From Xinfangfangia pollutisoli (GTDB lineage Bacteria > Pseudomonadota > Alphaproteobacteria > Rhodobacterales > Rhodobacteraceae): 43,798 nucleotides of DNA. The translations under genes and the position numbers were made by a program. The notes under the pieces were generated by a model, which worked only from the letters and a program-made list of their open reading frames with translations, was not told the origin of the DNA and searched no databases. Below, piece after piece: positions 43,228 to 43,798 of this stretch (within the stretch, counting starts at the first letter, position 1; every line of letters starts with the position of its first letter). The DNA lies in assembly GCF_020179405.1 (NCBI RefSeq), contig NZ_JAICBZ010000029.1:1-43798 (forward strand), written 5' to 3'.

Positions 43228-43798
43228 TGCGGCGCGACCAACCCCTGGTCTCGACCCGCTGGGTGGCCGAGCATCTGGGCGCGCCCGGGTTGGTGGTGCT
43301 GGACGCGACCTTCGTGCTGCCGGGCGGCAAGCCCACCGCGGCCGAGCTTTACGCACAGCGCCATCTGCCCGAGGCGGTGTTCTTCGACATCGATTCCGTG
43401 GCCGATCACGACACACCCCTGCCCCATATGCTGCCCACGCCCGAGGCTTTCGCGCGGATGATCGGCGCGCTGGGGATCGGCAATGAAACCGCGGTCGTGG
43501 TCTATGACACGCCGGGGCTGATGTCGGCCGGCCGCGCCTGGTGGACGCTGCGCGCCTTCGGCCATGACCGGGTCGCGGTGATGGATGGCGGCTTGAAGAA
43601 ATGGCAGGCCGAGGGCCGGCCGCTGACCGACCGGGTGCCGAAGCCGCGCCCGGCCCGCTTTACCCCCGCCTTCCGGCCCGATCTGGTCCGGGCGCGCGAC
43701 CAGGTTCGCGCGGCGCTGGAAACGGGTTCGGCGCAGGTCGTCGATGCCCGCTCGGCCGCGCGCTTCACCGGCAGTTTCGACAGGATCACCGCCGCCAC
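43224..43798 (+). CDS. sseA: Rhodanese-type sulfurtransferase (SseA-like), 3' end cut by window
   Basis: The first 191 residues of a two-domain 3-mercaptopyruvate/thiosulfate sulfurtransferase. The first, inactive rhodanese domain covers about 8-140 (PLVSTRWVAEHLGAPGLVVL, then the LPEAVFFDIDSVAD block and VVVYDTPGLMSAGRAWWTLR). The second begins near 160 (VRAALETGSAQVVDARSAAR). The catalytic Cys lies beyond the window. The start (two successive ATG codons, 43224 and 43227) overlaps the MmgE/PrpD stop, so it is translationally coupled to the carboxylate operon, an unusual partner. A housekeeping role by chance linkage remains possible. Confidence 0.88.
   Translation, partial: MMRRDQPLVSTRWVAEHLGAPGLVVLDATFVLPGGKPTAAELYAQRHLPEAVFFDIDSVADHDTPLPHMLPTPEAFARMIGALGIGNETAVVVYDTPGLMSAGRAWWTLRAFGHDRVAVMDGGLKKWQAEGRPLTDRVPKPRPARFTPAFRPDLVRARDQVRAALETGSAQVVDARSAARFTGSFDRITAA

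Overview
The window is high-GC, densely coded DNA of an alphaproteobacterium, most likely a member of the Rhodobacteraceae (Rhodobacter/Paracoccus group). The call rests on the GC-rich codon use, a small DUF6324-type protein, mmcB under an alphaproteobacterial SOS box (GAAC-N7-GAAC), the rplU-rpmA and obgE-proB-proA order, an L21 with a long Ala/Lys-rich tail, and recurrent intergenic palindromes. Ends: the left edge cuts a MarR-type regulator and the right edge cuts an sseA-type sulfurtransferase. No insertion sequence, phage gene or CRISPR array is visible.

Region 1 (1-6.5 kb) is mixed housekeeping: the MarR regulator with its palindromic operator, a DUF6324 protein, SOS-controlled mmcB, a strong promoter driving a rod-like non-coding RNA that I think is 6S RNA, a DUF481 outer-membrane protein, a LysR regulator, a two-helix membrane protein, a solitary Anbu (proteasome-like) peptidase, and an msrB-msrA-trmO operon (methionine sulfoxide repair plus a tRNA t6A methyltransferase).

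Region 2 (6.5-17.6 kb) is a divergent uptake-and-processing locus. Leftward: argE-type deacetylase, a DadA-like FAD amino-acid oxidoreductase, and two tandem M20 amidohydrolases. Rightward: a complete Opp/Dpp ABC importer (two ATPases, binding protein, two permeases). Together they look built to import acylated, modified or D-residue peptides, trim acyl groups and oxidise the amino acids.

Region 3 (17.6-25.7 kb) is core: DUF3422, obgE-proB-proA (proline synthesis with the Obg GTPase), a GNAT enzyme, rpmA-rplU with a clear promoter and structured leader, a DUF2059 exported protein, and tRNA-Ser(CGA).

Region 4 (25.8-33.5 kb) is a tripartite RND efflux operon (outer-membrane factor, adaptor, pump; genes overlap by 4 nt) divergent from an OmpR-type response regulator and histidine kinase. 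The shared promoter region carries a 10-bp-phased direct repeat.

Region 5 (33.6-43.8 kb) is the least explained part: an FAD-linked D-2-hydroxyacid dehydrogenase, a LysR regulator, and a long divergent operon prpF-type isomerase / MmgE-PrpD / tctB / tctA / tctC / second MmgE-PrpD / sulfurtransferase. It appears to import and isomerise or dehydrate/decarboxylate a polycarboxylate such as an aconitate-like acid, but the usual methylcitrate and gallate partner genes are absent. It is the best candidate here for an undescribed pathway.
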